A stretch of DNA of 64,000 nt from CAMLFJ01 sp040902305 (GCA_040902305.1 JBBDXN010000130.1:1-64000); one strand, 5' to 3'. Counted from the stretch's first letter, positions 27,400 through 39,946 are shown. Made by a program: numbers and translations. The notes: a model not told the origin generated them from the letters alone.

Positions 27400-28505
27400 G
27401 GACGGGGCGCGGCGGCGTGCTTCGAGAACTGCGGCATCACCTGGGTGGCGAGCAGCTCCATCGAGCGGCGCCACAGGGCGGGCTGATCCCAGTCGTGCCC
27501 GCCCATCAGGAGGGTGCCGAAGGGCCCCGTCTCCTCGCGGAGCGCCACCAGCTGCTCGGTCACGCGCCGCGGGCTGCCCGCGATAATCAGGGCCCGCTTG
27601 ATCATGTCCACTGTCACGTCCTCGTCGGGGATGAGGAGGTCGGGCTTGAGCATGAAGAGCGCCTTGCGACCCTTCGAGAAGCTGTGGTGGAAGAACCGGT
27701 AGTAGAAGGAGAGCCCGTTGTCGGGGTCGGCGAGGTAGTCCTCCGCCTCCGCCTCGCTCTCGGTCACGAGCACGCTCCGCGACACGCGCCAGATGCTCGG
27801 ATCCGGCCGGCGGCCCGCGCGCTCGCAGCCCTCGACGTACTTCTCCCAGTGCCCGCGCAGGTACCGGCGGTGGAAGAACTGGCCGGAGACCGGGATCCAG
27901 CCGCGCTCACCCGCGGTGACCGCGCTGCTGGAGCTGGGCGTGAGCAGGGAGAGCGCGATGGGCGGGTGCGGCCGCTGGTAAGGCCGCGGCACGGTGCCGA
28001 CCTTGAACTCGGGCCAGATACCGTTCTTGAGCGAGATCTTCCAGAAGCGGCCGTCGATCTCGTAGGGCGGGTCGTGGGCCCAGAGTTTGAGCACGGTCTC
28101 GATGGACTCGATCACCATCTGCGGGCGCAGCTCGGCCTGGCCCACGTCGAACATCTCGAGGTCGCTCACGAGGCCGCCGGGGCCGATGCCCATGATGAAG
28201 CGGCCGCGGCAGAGCTGGTCGAACATGGCCGCGTGCGCCGCCACGGTGGCCGGGTGGAGCTGCGGCAGGTTCATGACGCCGGTGCCGAAGCGGATCTGGG
28301 TGGTGCGGGGAATCAGGGTGGCGAAGAAGATGAGGGGCGAGGTGATGCGCTCGCTCCACGACGAGAAATGCTCGCCCACGAAGGCCTCGGTGAAGCCGAG
28401 CCGGTCGGCCAGGACGATGGCCTCCTGGTCCTCCTCGAGGATGGTCGCGTAGTCCCGGTCCGGGTGATGGAACGGCATGGTGAACATGCCGAGCTTGACC
28501 GTCAT
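27396..28505 (-). CDS. LLM-class flavin-dependent oxidoreductase (luciferase-like monooxygenase)
   Basis: 369 residues, bacterial luciferase-like TIM barrel: LGMFTMPFHHP at the N-terminus, DRLGFTEAFVGEHF, IRFGTGVMNLPQLHP and FIMGIGPGGLVSDLEMF are typical of FMN/F420-type LLM proteins. ATG 28505 is preceded by ACGGAGGCC 6 bases away and fits the family start better than the in-frame start at 28523. It probably oxygenates a small organic substrate using reduced flavin. The 42-base spacing to the thioredoxin-like gene suggests co-transcription. Confidence 0.88.
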   Translation of the reverse strand: MTVKLGMFTMPFHHPDRDYATILEEDQEAIVLADRLGFTEAFVGEHFSSWSERITSPLIFFATLIPRTTQIRFGTGVMNLPQLHPATVAAHAAMFDQLCRGRFIMGIGPGGLVSDLEMFDVGQAELRPQMVIESIETVLKLWAHDPPYEIDGRFWKISLKNGIWPEFKVGTVPRPYQRPHPPIALSLLTPSSSSAVTAGERGWIPVSGQFFHRRYLRGHWEKYVEGCERAGRRPDPSIWRVSRSVLVTESEAEAEDYLADPDNGLSFYYRFFHHSFSKGRKALFMLKPDLLIPDEDVTVDMIKRALIIAGSPRRVTEQLVALREETGPFGTLLMGGHDWDQPALWRRSMELLATQVMPQFSKHAAAPRP

Positions 28506-28547
28506 CGAGGCCTCCGTGGGCACACGAGAATGCTTCCGATCGCTCCG

Positions 28548-29153
28548 CTACTTCTTGGCCCCGAGCCGCGTCTCCATCAGCAGCTTCACCTCGGCGGCGG
28601 CGGCGCGCCACAGCGCCCCGCCCGGCTTGTCGTACTCGGCCTGGACCTGCGTGCGGAACTCGGCCATCGCCGCGTCCTGCTGGTCCTTGGGCGCGCCCTG
28701 GGGCACCGCCCCCAGCGTCCGGGCGCGGATCCCGGTCGTCACGCCGGTGGCGCCGTGCGCGCGCTCGAGCCAGCGGCCGATCTCGTTCCAGTCCTTGTCG
28801 AAGAAGACCACCACCGGGATGGACTGGTAGCCGTTGTTCAGGAACGTGTCCCGCAGGTCGGCGTTCTGATCGCGCAGGAACACGCGCAGCTCGGCACCCG
28901 GCATCGCCTCGACGATGTGGGCGATCAGAGGGGAGTTGCGGTGCACGTCGCCGCACCAGTTCTCGGCGAGCATCACGACGTACCTGACCCCGCTGATGCC
29001 GCCGAAGAACTTGCGCTCCTCGTCGGTCAGCTTGGAGTTGGCGTAGTTCGTCTCGGTCTTGGCGCGGGTGTCGCCCATCTGGGCCATGTAGTCCTTCCAG
29101 GTCAAACCCGTGGTAAAGCGCTTCGCGTCGAGGGGAATCGTGAGCTGAGCCAT
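28548..29153 (-). CDS. Thioredoxin-family protein
   Basis: 201 residues. VVMLAENWCGDVHRNSPLIAHIVEAMPG gives a thioredoxin-like beta-alpha-beta; the active-site position reads WCGDV, so only one Cys is present instead of CxxC. SIPVVVFFDKDW is the cis-Pro strand. It belongs to the thioredoxin-like group with a single Cys (often annotated thioredoxin family protein, COG0526-like). It cannot form the usual intramolecular disulfide; role unknown. It sits between the MoaD-like and LLM genes. Confidence 0.8.
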   Translation of the reverse strand: MAQLTIPLDAKRFTTGLTWKDYMAQMGDTRAKTETNYANSKLTDEERKFFGGISGVRYVVMLAENWCGDVHRNSPLIAHIVEAMPGAELRVFLRDQNADLRDTFLNNGYQSIPVVVFFDKDWNEIGRWLERAHGATGVTTGIRARTLGAVPQGAPKDQQDAAMAEFRTQVQAEYDKPGGALWRAAAAEVKLLMETRLGAKK

Positions 29154-29198
29154 TTCGTCGTCCTCGCTTCGTGTGGGTTGTGGTTTGGGGCGTTGTGG

Positions 29199-29537
29199 CT
29201 ACGGTTTACTGCAGAGACCTTTCACGGCATTTCTTATGGTCGCCTCGCCTTCGGCTGCGGCTCCCCCTTCCATCGGCACGAGCAACATCACGTCGGCCCC
29301 ATCGCGGAGCGGCGTGTCGCGCTCGGCCAGCTCGCCGTCCACCGCCGCGGTGAGATCGGTGGCCGCGTCGATGCCGATCGAGGCGAGCAGATCGGCGAGG
29401 GTGGCGCCGGCCGCGAGCGTATGGCGCTGGGCACCGTCGGCGCTCGTGGGCAGGAGCCGGCGCAGACCCGCGGACAGGGTGACCGACACGCCGATCGGGC
29501 GGGCCTCGGTGCGCGCTGCGTCGTGAAGCCGGCTCAT
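29199..29537 (-). CDS. MoaD/ThiS-like beta-grasp protein with a tail after Gly-Gly
   Basis: 112 residues from ATG 29537. VSVTLSAGLRRLLP, the LAAGATLADLLASIGI helix and AERDTPLRDGADVMLLVPMEGG follow the MoaD/ThiS pattern, including the DGD-like turn. Canonical sulfur carriers end at Gly-Gly; here PMEGG is followed by about 20 more residues (AAAEGEATIRNAV...). Such a precursor would need cleavage before adenylation. First gene of the minus-strand run, 45 bases before the thioredoxin-like gene. Confidence 0.75.
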   Translation of the reverse strand: MSRLHDAARTEARPIGVSVTLSAGLRRLLPTSADGAQRHTLAAGATLADLLASIGIDAATDLTAAVDGELAERDTPLRDGADVMLLVPMEGGAAAEGEATIRNAVKGLCSKP

Positions 29538-29553
29538 GAGGTGACCAGGGCGG

Positions 29554-29561
29554 AGTATACT
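29554..29561. promoter_or_regulatory. Symmetrical -10-like AGTATACT between divergent genes
   Basis: The 33-base gap between the MoaD-like gene and the methyltransferase contains AGTATACT, a palindrome that reads TATACT on both strands. It could be the -10 box for both, giving very short leaders. No matching -35 boxes are clear on either side. Confidence 0.35.
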
Positions 29562-29570
29562 ACGGCGCCA

Positions 29571-30317
29571 ATGGGCCGGCGGGAATGGTTCAGACACTTC
29601 TTCGACGCGAGCTACGTCGCGGCGCTGCGTGAAGAAAAGCCTCTCCGGCAGACCCGTCTCGAGGTGGACTTCGTCCTGCGGAGCCTGCGCCTGCCCGATG
29701 GCGCGCGCATCCTCGATCTGCCCTGCGCCTACGGCCGGCACGCGGCCCTGCTGGCGCGGCGCGGCTTCCGCGTGGTCGGCGTGGATCTGTCGCGTGCGAT
29801 GCTCGCGGAGGCCCGACGCCGGTTCACCGACCGGCCGCGCCTGCGCTTCCGGCGGGGCGACATGCGCCGCATCGCGTACCGCGACGAGTTCGACGCGGTG
29901 GTCAACCTCTACACGAGCTTCGGGTACTTCACGCCCGCGCAGAACGCGGCGGCCCTGCGCCGGATGGCCCGCGCGCTGCGGCCGGGGGGCCGGCTCCTGA
30001 TCGACCATCGCGACCCGGCCTACGACGCGGGCCTCCCGGGCCGGCTCTGGTACCGGACCGGGCGGAAGCGATTCGTGCTCGAGGAGCGCCACTTCGATCG
30101 CCGCACCCGGATCACGGACAGCACCCAGCTCGTCGTCACCGCCGGGCAGCGGTGGGTCGCACAGAAGATCCTGCACTTCCAGGAGTTCTCGCTTCCCCAG
30201 TGGCGGCGGATGCTTCGCCGCGTCGGTCTGCGGTTCCTCCGGGCCTACTCCGGCTACGATGGGCGGCCGTACCGTGCGGGCTCGACCGGCCGTCTCATCC
30301 TGGTGGCCGAGAAGTGA
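29571..30317 (+). CDS. Class I SAM-dependent methyltransferase
   Basis: 248 residues. Motif I ILDLPCAYGRHAALLARRGF (about 46-65), motif II VVGVDLSRAML, RRGDMRRI, the VVNLYTSFGYF motif IV and ALRPGGRLLID motif V. Phe/Trp-rich segments surround the fold. The substrate is unknown; sequence type resembles small-molecule (methyltransferase domain 25) enzymes. Divergent from the MoaD-like gene and followed by a small membrane protein. Confidence 0.85.
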   Translation: MGRREWFRHFFDASYVAALREEKPLRQTRLEVDFVLRSLRLPDGARILDLPCAYGRHAALLARRGFRVVGVDLSRAMLAEARRRFTDRPRLRFRRGDMRRIAYRDEFDAVVNLYTSFGYFTPAQNAAALRRMARALRPGGRLLIDHRDPAYDAGLPGRLWYRTGRKRFVLEERHFDRRTRITDSTQLVVTAGQRWVAQKILHFQEFSLPQWRRMLRRVGLRFLRAYSGYDGRPYRAGSTGRLILVAEK

Positions 30318-30326
30318 GGACTGACC

Positions 30327-30503
30327 ATGGCGGGTAATTCCGGCACCAAGCTCATGATGGCCGGGTTGATCATCGCGTTCATTGGCCTGTGCATCGTGTT
30401 GATCCGGATCCTCGAGGTGCCGCAGTACTGGGTGCCGCTGATGGTCGGCGTCGGGATCTTCCTGCTGGGTCTCGTCCGGTGGCTCACCGGGCGCAGTTCG
30501 TGA
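30327..30503 (+). CDS. Small two-helix membrane protein
   Basis: 58 residues: MAGNSGTKLMMAGLIIAFIG then a second hydrophobic stretch WVPLMVGVGIFLLGLV, ending RWLTGRSS. Two transmembrane helices joined by a short loop (RILEVPQY). ATG 30327 follows the methyltransferase by 9 bases with GTGAGGA upstream. No family recognised. Codon use is like the neighbours, so I regard it as real. Confidence 0.65.
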   Translation: MAGNSGTKLMMAGLIIAFIGLCIVLIRILEVPQYWVPLMVGVGIFLLGLVRWLTGRSS

Positions 30504-30513
30504 CCGCTCCGCC

Positions 30514-30542
30514 TTGACAGGGCGCGCTCCGCGGCGTAGCAT
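30514..30542 (+). promoter_or_regulatory. Promoter of the pyrimidine operon
   Basis: Consensus TTGACA (30514-30519), a 17-base spacer, then TAGCAT (30537-30542). It lies directly before the PyrR leader and is the best sigma-70 match in the window. Confidence 0.75.
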
Positions 30543-30561
30543 ACGACCACATCACGATTCA

Positions 30562-30596
30562 CTCCTTTAAGCGGGCCCTGCGAGGTCGGCAAGGAG
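30562..30596 (+). promoter_or_regulatory. PyrR-binding anti-antiterminator stem-loop
   Basis: CTCCTT (30562-30567) pairs with AAGGAG (30591-30596). The loop contains GGCCCTGCGAGGTC (30574-30587), which fits the PyrR recognition consensus ARUCCNGNGAGGYU at 11 of 14 positions, including all of the CCNGNGAGG core. When UMP-bound PyrR holds this hairpin, the downstream terminator can form. Confidence 0.75.
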
Positions 30597-30633
30597 ATGG
30601 CATGCGGTACTCGAGGAAGATCGGCAATCCCCC

Positions 30634-30656
30634 GCCCCGTGAGGGGCAATTTTTTT
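30634..30656 (+). terminator. Attenuator terminator of the pyr leader
   Basis: Stem GCCCC (30634-30638) / GGGGC (30643-30647), loop GTGA, followed by AA and seven T (30650-30656). A classic intrinsic terminator 13 bases before the pyrR start, where a PyrR attenuator is expected. Confidence 0.75.
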
Positions 30657-30669
30657 GCCCGGGGCCGAC

Positions 30670-31212
30670 ATGAGCTCCCGGGAAAAGGCGCAGGTCCTCG
30701 ACGAGACCGGGCTCGACCGCGCGCTCACCCGCATCGCCCACGAGATCGTCGAGCAGGCGGGCGGGGGCGAAGGCGTGGCTCTGGTCGGCATCAAGACCCG
30801 CGGAGTGACCCTGGCCGAGCGGATCGGCGTCAAGATCGCGGCCATCGAGGGCACCAAGCCGTCGGTGGGCGCCCTCGACATCACGCTCTACCGGGACGAC
30901 CTGGGCCTCAAGGCCGAGCAGCCGGTGGTCCGCAGCACCGAGATCAACTTCCCGATCAAGGGACGCACGGTGGTGCTGGTGGACGACGTGCTCTTCACCG
31001 GCCGGACCATCCGCGCGGCCATGGACGCCCTCATGGACCTCGGGCGCCCGCGCATCATCCGCCTGGCCGTCCTGGTGGACCGCGGCCATCGCGAGCTGCC
31101 CATCCGTCCCGACTACATCGGCAAGAACCTTCCCACGAGCCGCCGGGAGACGGTGGCCGTGCTGCTCCGCGAGCACGACGGCGTGGACCGCGTCGTCATC
31201 CAAGAGGAGTAA
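30670..31212 (+). CDS. pyrR: PyrR bifunctional regulator / uracil phosphoribosyltransferase
   Basis: 180 residues. PRPP loop VVLVDDVLFTGRT (about 98-110), IGIKTRG-type VGIKTRGVTLA, and the C-terminal ELPIRPDYIGKNLPTS block are all PyrR features. It binds pyr leader RNA with UMP/UTP to cause attenuation and may have weak UPRT activity. ATG 30670 was chosen at the family start. It heads the operon and probably controls it through the leader just upstream. Confidence 0.94.
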   Translation: MSSREKAQVLDETGLDRALTRIAHEIVEQAGGGEGVALVGIKTRGVTLAERIGVKIAAIEGTKPSVGALDITLYRDDLGLKAEQPVVRSTEINFPIKGRTVVLVDDVLFTGRTIRAAMDALMDLGRPRIIRLAVLVDRGHRELPIRPDYIGKNLPTSRRETVAVLLREHDGVDRVVIQEE

Positions 31213-31216
31213 GGCC

Positions 31217-32165
31217 ATGGGCTGGAAGCGCAAGGATCTGCTCGGCATGCAAGATCTGGAATCGGCCGAGATCACCGACGTGCTCGACACCGCCGCCTCC
31301 ATGAAGGAGATCGCGGCCCGGGAGATCAAGAAAGTTCCGACCCTTCGGGGAAAAACGGTGGTGAACCTCTTTTACGAGGCGTCCACCCGCACCCGCACCT
31401 CGTTCGAGATCGCGGGCAAGTGGCTCTCGGCCGACGTGATCAACTTCTCCGCTTCCGGCTCGAGCGCGGACAAGGGGGAGAGCCTGCTCGACACCGCCCG
31501 GAACATCGAGGCCATGAGCCCGGACGTGGTGGTGGTGCGTCACCAGGCCGCGGGCGCCCCCGCCCTCCTGGCCCGCCATCTGCGGTGCGGGGTGATCAAC
31601 GCGGGCGACGGCGCCCACGAGCACCCGACCCAGGCCCTGCTCGATCTGTTGACGATCCGGGAAAAGAAGGGGCATCTCGAGGGCCTCAACGTCACGATCG
31701 TGGGGGGCGGGGGGCNNNNNNNNNNCCCCCCCCCCCCACAGCCGGGTCGCGCGCTCCGACATCTTTGGCATGCGCAGGATGGGCATCACGGTGACGGTGG
31801 CGGGCCCGCCCACCCTGATCCCGGCCCAGTGCCAGGAGCTGGGCGTGAAGGTGAGCCATCGTCTGGAAGAGGCCATCGCCCACGCGGACGTGATCATGAT
31901 GCTGCGGCTGCAGCACGAGCGGATGCAGGGCGGCTTCATTCCGTCGATCCGCGAATACTCTCGGGTGTGGGGTCTCTCGCTGGCCAAGCTCCAGCATTGT
32001 CGGCCCGACGTGCTCATCATGCATCCGGGCCCGGTGAACCGCGGGGTCGAGCTCGCCCCGGAGGTGGCGGACAGCCCCTACTCGGTCATCCTCGACCAGG
32101 TGTCCAACGGGGTGGCGGTCCGCATGGCGGCGCTCTACCTGCTGGCCGGGAGCAAGAGCGCATGA
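31217..32165 (+). CDS. pyrB: Aspartate carbamoyltransferase catalytic chain, split by an assembly gap
   Basis: Carbamoyl-phosphate loop ASTRTRTSFE (about 54-63), HEHPTQALLDLLTI and, after the gap, HPGPVNRG are the ATCase signatures. The frame changes at the 10-N gap: VTIVG before it and HSRVARSDIFGM after it are adjacent in the family except for about three residues (usually DIL). The gene is therefore intact in the organism. It catalyses carbamoyl-P + aspartate to carbamoyl-aspartate. 4 bases after pyrR; ATGA overlap with pyrC. No pyrI is present. Confidence 0.93.
31716..31725. other. Assembly gap (10 N) inside pyrB
   Basis: Flanked by a G-rich run on the left and 12 C on the right. Family comparison suggests that only about 9 real bases are missing and the flanking homopolymers are artefacts. 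Confidence 0.9.
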
Positions 32166-33429
32166 GCCTCCTCATCAAGAACGGGCGCGTGGTGGATCCG
32201 GCCGCCGGCACCGATGCGGTGCAGGACGTCTGGGTCGCCGACGGGCGCATCCACAAGGTGGGCCGAGGCCTGAAGGCGCCCGCGGGCGTCGAGATCGTGG
32301 ACGCCACCGGCAAGGTGGTCTGCCCGGGCTTCATCGACATGCACGTGCACCTGCGCGAGCCCGGCTTCGAGTACAAGGAGACGATCGCGAGCGGGACGCG
32401 GGCCGCCGCCGCGGGCGGCTTCACCGCGGTCGCCTGCATGGCCAATACCTTCCCGGTGAACGACAACCGCGCGGTCACCGACTACATCCTGGCGCGGGCG
32501 AAGGCGGAAGGGGTCGTGCGGGTGTACCCCATCGGGGCGGTGACCCGCAATCTGGAAGGCACGCAGCTCGCGGAGCTGGCCGAGCAGGCGGAGGCCGGCT
32601 GCGTGGCGTTCTCCGACGACGGCAAGTGCGTGATGAACGCCGAGCTGTACCGCCGGGCCATGGAGTACGCCCTGCCCTTCGGGGTGCCGATCATCAGCCA
32701 CGCGGAGGACTGCCACCTCGGCCACCGCGCCATGAACGAGGGACTCGTCTCGACCGAGCTGGGCCTCGCGGGCGAGCCCGCCGCCGCCGAGGACGTCATG
32801 GTGGCGCGCGACATCATCCTGGCCGAGCTGACCGGCGCCCACCTGCACGTGGCGCACATCTCGACGGCGGGCGCGGTGCGCCTCGTGCGCGACGCCAAGG
32901 CGCGGGGGATCCGGGTGACCGCGGAGGTGACGCCGCACCACCTGCTGCTCACCGACGAGGTCGTGCGCAGCTACGACCCGAATTGCAAGATGGCGCCCCC
33001 GCTGCGCACCAAGCGCGACGTCGAAGCCTGTCTCGAAGCCCTGCTGGACGGCACCATCGACTGCGTGGCCACCGACCACGCGCCGCACGCGCTCTCCGAC
33101 AAGGAGGGCGAGTTCGCCGAGGCGGCCAACGGCATCGTGGGGATCGAGACCGCGGTGCCGCTCCTGCTCGACCGGCTCGTGCGTCCCGGCATCGTGGATC
33201 TCCCGACCCTCGTGACGCGGCTCAGCACGGGGCCCGCGCGACTCCTGAACCTGCCCGGCGGCAGCCTCGCGCCCGGCGCCGCCGCCGACATCACCATCCT
33301 CGACCTGGAGCGGGCCTGGACGGTGGATCCGGCCACCTTCCGCTCGCGCGGCCGGAGCACGCCCTTCGCGGGCGCGACCGGCGTGGGGGCGCCGTGGATG
33401 ATCCTGGTCGGCGGCGCGTTGGTGACGCC

Positions 33430-33433
<4 letters not shown>
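32162..33433 (+). CDS. pyrC: Dihydroorotase (class I)
   Basis: 423 residues, amidohydrolase superfamily. Metal ligands are intact: HVHLRE (HxH), ISHAED, HVAHIST and ATDHAPH (Asp). The substrate block reads MANTFPVND where MPNTxPVxD is usual. Because the catalytic residues are present this is an active enzyme and not the inactive PyrC-prime partner of some ATCases. ATGA overlap with pyrB, GTGA with carA. Confidence 0.94.
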
Positions 33434-34554
<1,121 letters not shown>

Positions 34555-34557
34555 CTC

Positions 34558-34824
34558 GTGCCCAAATACCTGATCGCCTACCGCAAGACCGAGGAGTCGG
34601 GCCAGAAACCGGAGTGGGCGGTCTTCACGACCGACAGCGAGCTGAGCCTCGAGGCGCACGCGGTCCGAGAGCGCGTCGAGAAGCGGATGAGCGTGCTCGG
34701 CGAGAAGCTCTGGGGCAACGGCGAGGCCCTGTGGATCGGCAACGGCCGCCTGGACGACGTGCTCTACCGGCGGGACGAGGCCGCCCCCGAGGTGTCCATC
34801 GTGTACGGATCCATCGACGCCTAG
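34558..34824 (+). CDS. Unknown 88-residue protein inserted between carA and carB
   Basis: A soluble, charged 88-residue ORF (MPKYLIAYRKTEESGQKPEW..., ending EVSIVYGSIDA). It starts with GTG 3 bases after carA behind GGAGGGTGA and ends 8 bases before carB, so it is co-translated with the CPSase subunits. No Cys, no membrane segment and no recognised motif; an alpha/beta mini-domain is plausible. Its position suggests a role linked to CPSase or pyrimidine flux, but that is inference only. Confidence 0.7.
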   Translation: MPKYLIAYRKTEESGQKPEWAVFTTDSELSLEAHAVRERVEKRMSVLGEKLWGNGEALWIGNGRLDDVLYRRDEAAPEVSIVYGSIDA

Positions 34825-34832
34825 GAGCCCGC

Positions 34833-38072
<3,240 letters not shown>

Positions 38073-38101
38073 GGGGGCCGGAGGTGAAAGGCCCCATCGC
38101 C

Positions 38102-38811
38102 ATGCGAGACCGCCTGATCGTCGCCCTCGACGTCGAGACCCTGGCCGAGGCCGAGCGGCTCATGGATCGCCTCGAGGGAGTTGTCACCCGCTTCAAGATC
38201 GGCTCCCAGCTCTTCACCGCCGCGGGCCCCGCAGCGGTGGAGAGCGTCCACCGGCGGGGCGCCGAGGTCTTCCTCGACCTCAAGTTCCACGACATTCCCA
38301 ACACGGTGGCGGGCGCCGCGCGGGAGGCCGCCCGCCTGGGCGTGCTCATGTTCAACGTCCACGCCTCCGGCGGGCGCGCCATGATGGCCGCGGCGGCCGA
38401 TGGCGCGGCGACGGCGGCCAAGGAGCTGGGCGGACGTCGGCCGATCGCGCTGGCGGTCACCGTGCTCACGAGCCTCGACCGCAGCGCGTTGAGCCGCGAG
38501 CTGGGCGTGGCGGCCTCGGTGGAGGGCCACGTGCTCCACCTCGCCCGCCTGGCCGCCGAGGCGGGCCTCGACGGCTGCGTGGCATCCCCAACGAGATCGC
38601 GGCGCTCCGGACCAATCGCGGACCCGGCTGGGTCATCGTCACGCCGGGCGTGAGGCCGGCGGGCGCCGACGCCGGAGACCAGTCCCGCATCGCGACGCCG
38701 GGGGCCGCCGCGCGGGCCGGCGCCCACTACCTCGTGGTCGGGCGACCCATCACCGCCGCGCCGGACCCGACCGCCGCCGCCTCGGCCGTCCTGCAGGAGA
38801 TGGGCTCGTGA
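38102..38811 (+). CDS. pyrF: Orotidine-5'-phosphate decarboxylase, with a one-base frameshift
   Basis: The frame from ATG 38102 gives LIVALDVETLAEAERLM, FLDLKFHDIPNTV (catalytic D-x-K-x2-D) and NVHASGG. After CVASP (about 38585) it runs into an unrelated end at 38653. If one base is added in the CCCC run at 38586-38589, the protein continues as NEIAALRTNRGPGWVIVTPGVRP, AGAHYLVVGRPITAA and a stop at 38809-38811, which is normal OMPDC. All active-site parts are therefore present on two frames. It may be a sequencing error or a real mutation. Confidence 0.9.
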
Positions 38812-39422
38812 TCATCGCGGGCGCGCACGACACGCTGATCCGGCGTCTCTTCGAGATCGGCGCCATCCGCTTCGGGGAGTTCACGCTGAAGTCGGGCATC
38901 GTCTCGCCGTTCTACGTCGATCTCCGCGTGGTCATCTCCTTCCCCGACGTGCTCGAGCGCATCGGCGCGCTTATGGCCGCGGAGGTGAGCCGCTGCGGCG
39001 GCGACCGCGTCGGCGGCATCCCCTACGCGGGCCTGCCGCTGGCGGTGGCGGCCAGCCTGGCGGGGCGGGTGCCGCTCATCTACCCCCGCCGGGAGGAGAA
39101 GGGCTACGGCACCAAGCGGCGCATCGAAGGACAGTTCAAGGCCGGGGAGCGGGTGGTGCTGATCGACGACATCATCACGGACGGCGCGAGCAAGATCGAG
39201 GCCATTCAGCCGATGGAAGAGGCGGGACTGGTGGTGAAGGACCTCGTTGTCCTCGTGGACCGGGAGCAGGGCGGTCGCGAGCTGCTCGCCGCGCGCGGCT
39301 ACACGCTGCACCCGGTGCTCACGATCTCGCAGTGCTTCGACGCGGGGGAGCGGGCCGACCTGGTGCCCCCGGACCTGATCCGGCAATCACGGGAGTTCTT
39401 GAAGGCGAACCGGTTCGCCTGA
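38808..39422 (+). CDS. pyrE: Orotate phosphoribosyltransferase
   Basis: 204 residues, GTGA overlap with the corrected pyrF end. The PRPP-binding loop is VVLIDDIITDGASK (about 109-122), with GGIPYAGLPLAVA and YPRREEKGYGTKR as the flexible-loop Lys/Arg region. It converts orotate + PRPP to OMP. The clean overlap with the repaired pyrF supports that the pyrF shift is an error or recent. Confidence 0.94.
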   Translation: MIIAGAHDTLIRRLFEIGAIRFGEFTLKSGIVSPFYVDLRVVISFPDVLERIGALMAAEVSRCGGDRVGGIPYAGLPLAVAASLAGRVPLIYPRREEKGYGTKRRIEGQFKAGERVVLIDDIITDGASKIEAIQPMEEAGLVVKDLVVLVDREQGGRELLAARGYTLHPVLTISQCFDAGERADLVPPDLIRQSREFLKANRFA

Positions 39423-39946
39423 TGGCGCCGGCCAGCGACGGCCCCGGGGAAGTCCTCGTGGACCGCGACGCGGTCCAGGCCGAGGTCGCGCGGCTGGCCG
39501 CCCGGATCTCGGCCGACTTCGGCGAGCGGCCGGCGCACCTCATCGGCGTGCTCAAGGGCTCGGCGGTCTTCGTCTCCGACCTCATGCGGGCGCTCACGGT
39601 GCCGGTCACGGTGGACTTCATCTCGGTCGGCCCCTACGGGCCGGTGACCGCCTCGGGGGTCGTGCGGATCCGCAAGGACCTGGACGAGCCGATCGAGGGC
39701 CGGGACATCGTGGTGGTGGAGGGCATCTGCGCGAGCGGGCGCACGCTGGCCTACCTGCTCCGCAACTTCCGGACCCGCAACCCCGCCTCGATCCGCGTCT
39801 GCACGCTCCTGGCCAAGCAGTGCCCGCGTCCCCCGGAGCTCACCCTCGACTACGTGGGGCGCGAGATCCCCGACGTCTTCGTCGTCGGCTACGGCCTCGA
39901 CAAGGACGAGCGGTTCCGGAACCTTCCCTACATCGCCCGGATCTAG
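39422..39946 (+). CDS. hpt: Hypoxanthine phosphoribosyltransferase-like protein with altered catalytic loop
   Basis: 174 residues, TGATG junction with pyrE. It has the PPi loop LKGSAVFVSDLM, SVGPYGPVTASGVV, and the purine end DVFVVGYGLDKDERFRNLPYI. The PRPP loop reads VVVEGICASGRTL, whereas active Hpt has VEDIIDSG/TG: the second acid is Gly and the catalytic Asp is Ala. It may have lost or changed activity, or serve a regulatory role. It ends the pyr operon and is convergent with the YjbQ gene, sharing the CTAG stop region. Confidence 0.8.
   Translation: MAPASDGPGEVLVDRDAVQAEVARLAARISADFGERPAHLIGVLKGSAVFVSDLMRALTVPVTVDFISVGPYGPVTASGVVRIRKDLDEPIEGRDIVVVEGICASGRTLAYLLRNFRTRNPASIRVCTLLAKQCPRPPELTLDYVGREIPDVFVVGYGLDKDERFRNLPYIARI

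Noticed and set aside
38073..38101. Terminator between carB and pyrF
   Set aside because: The stem belongs to the dispersed palindrome family and has no T-run; the operon clearly continues.
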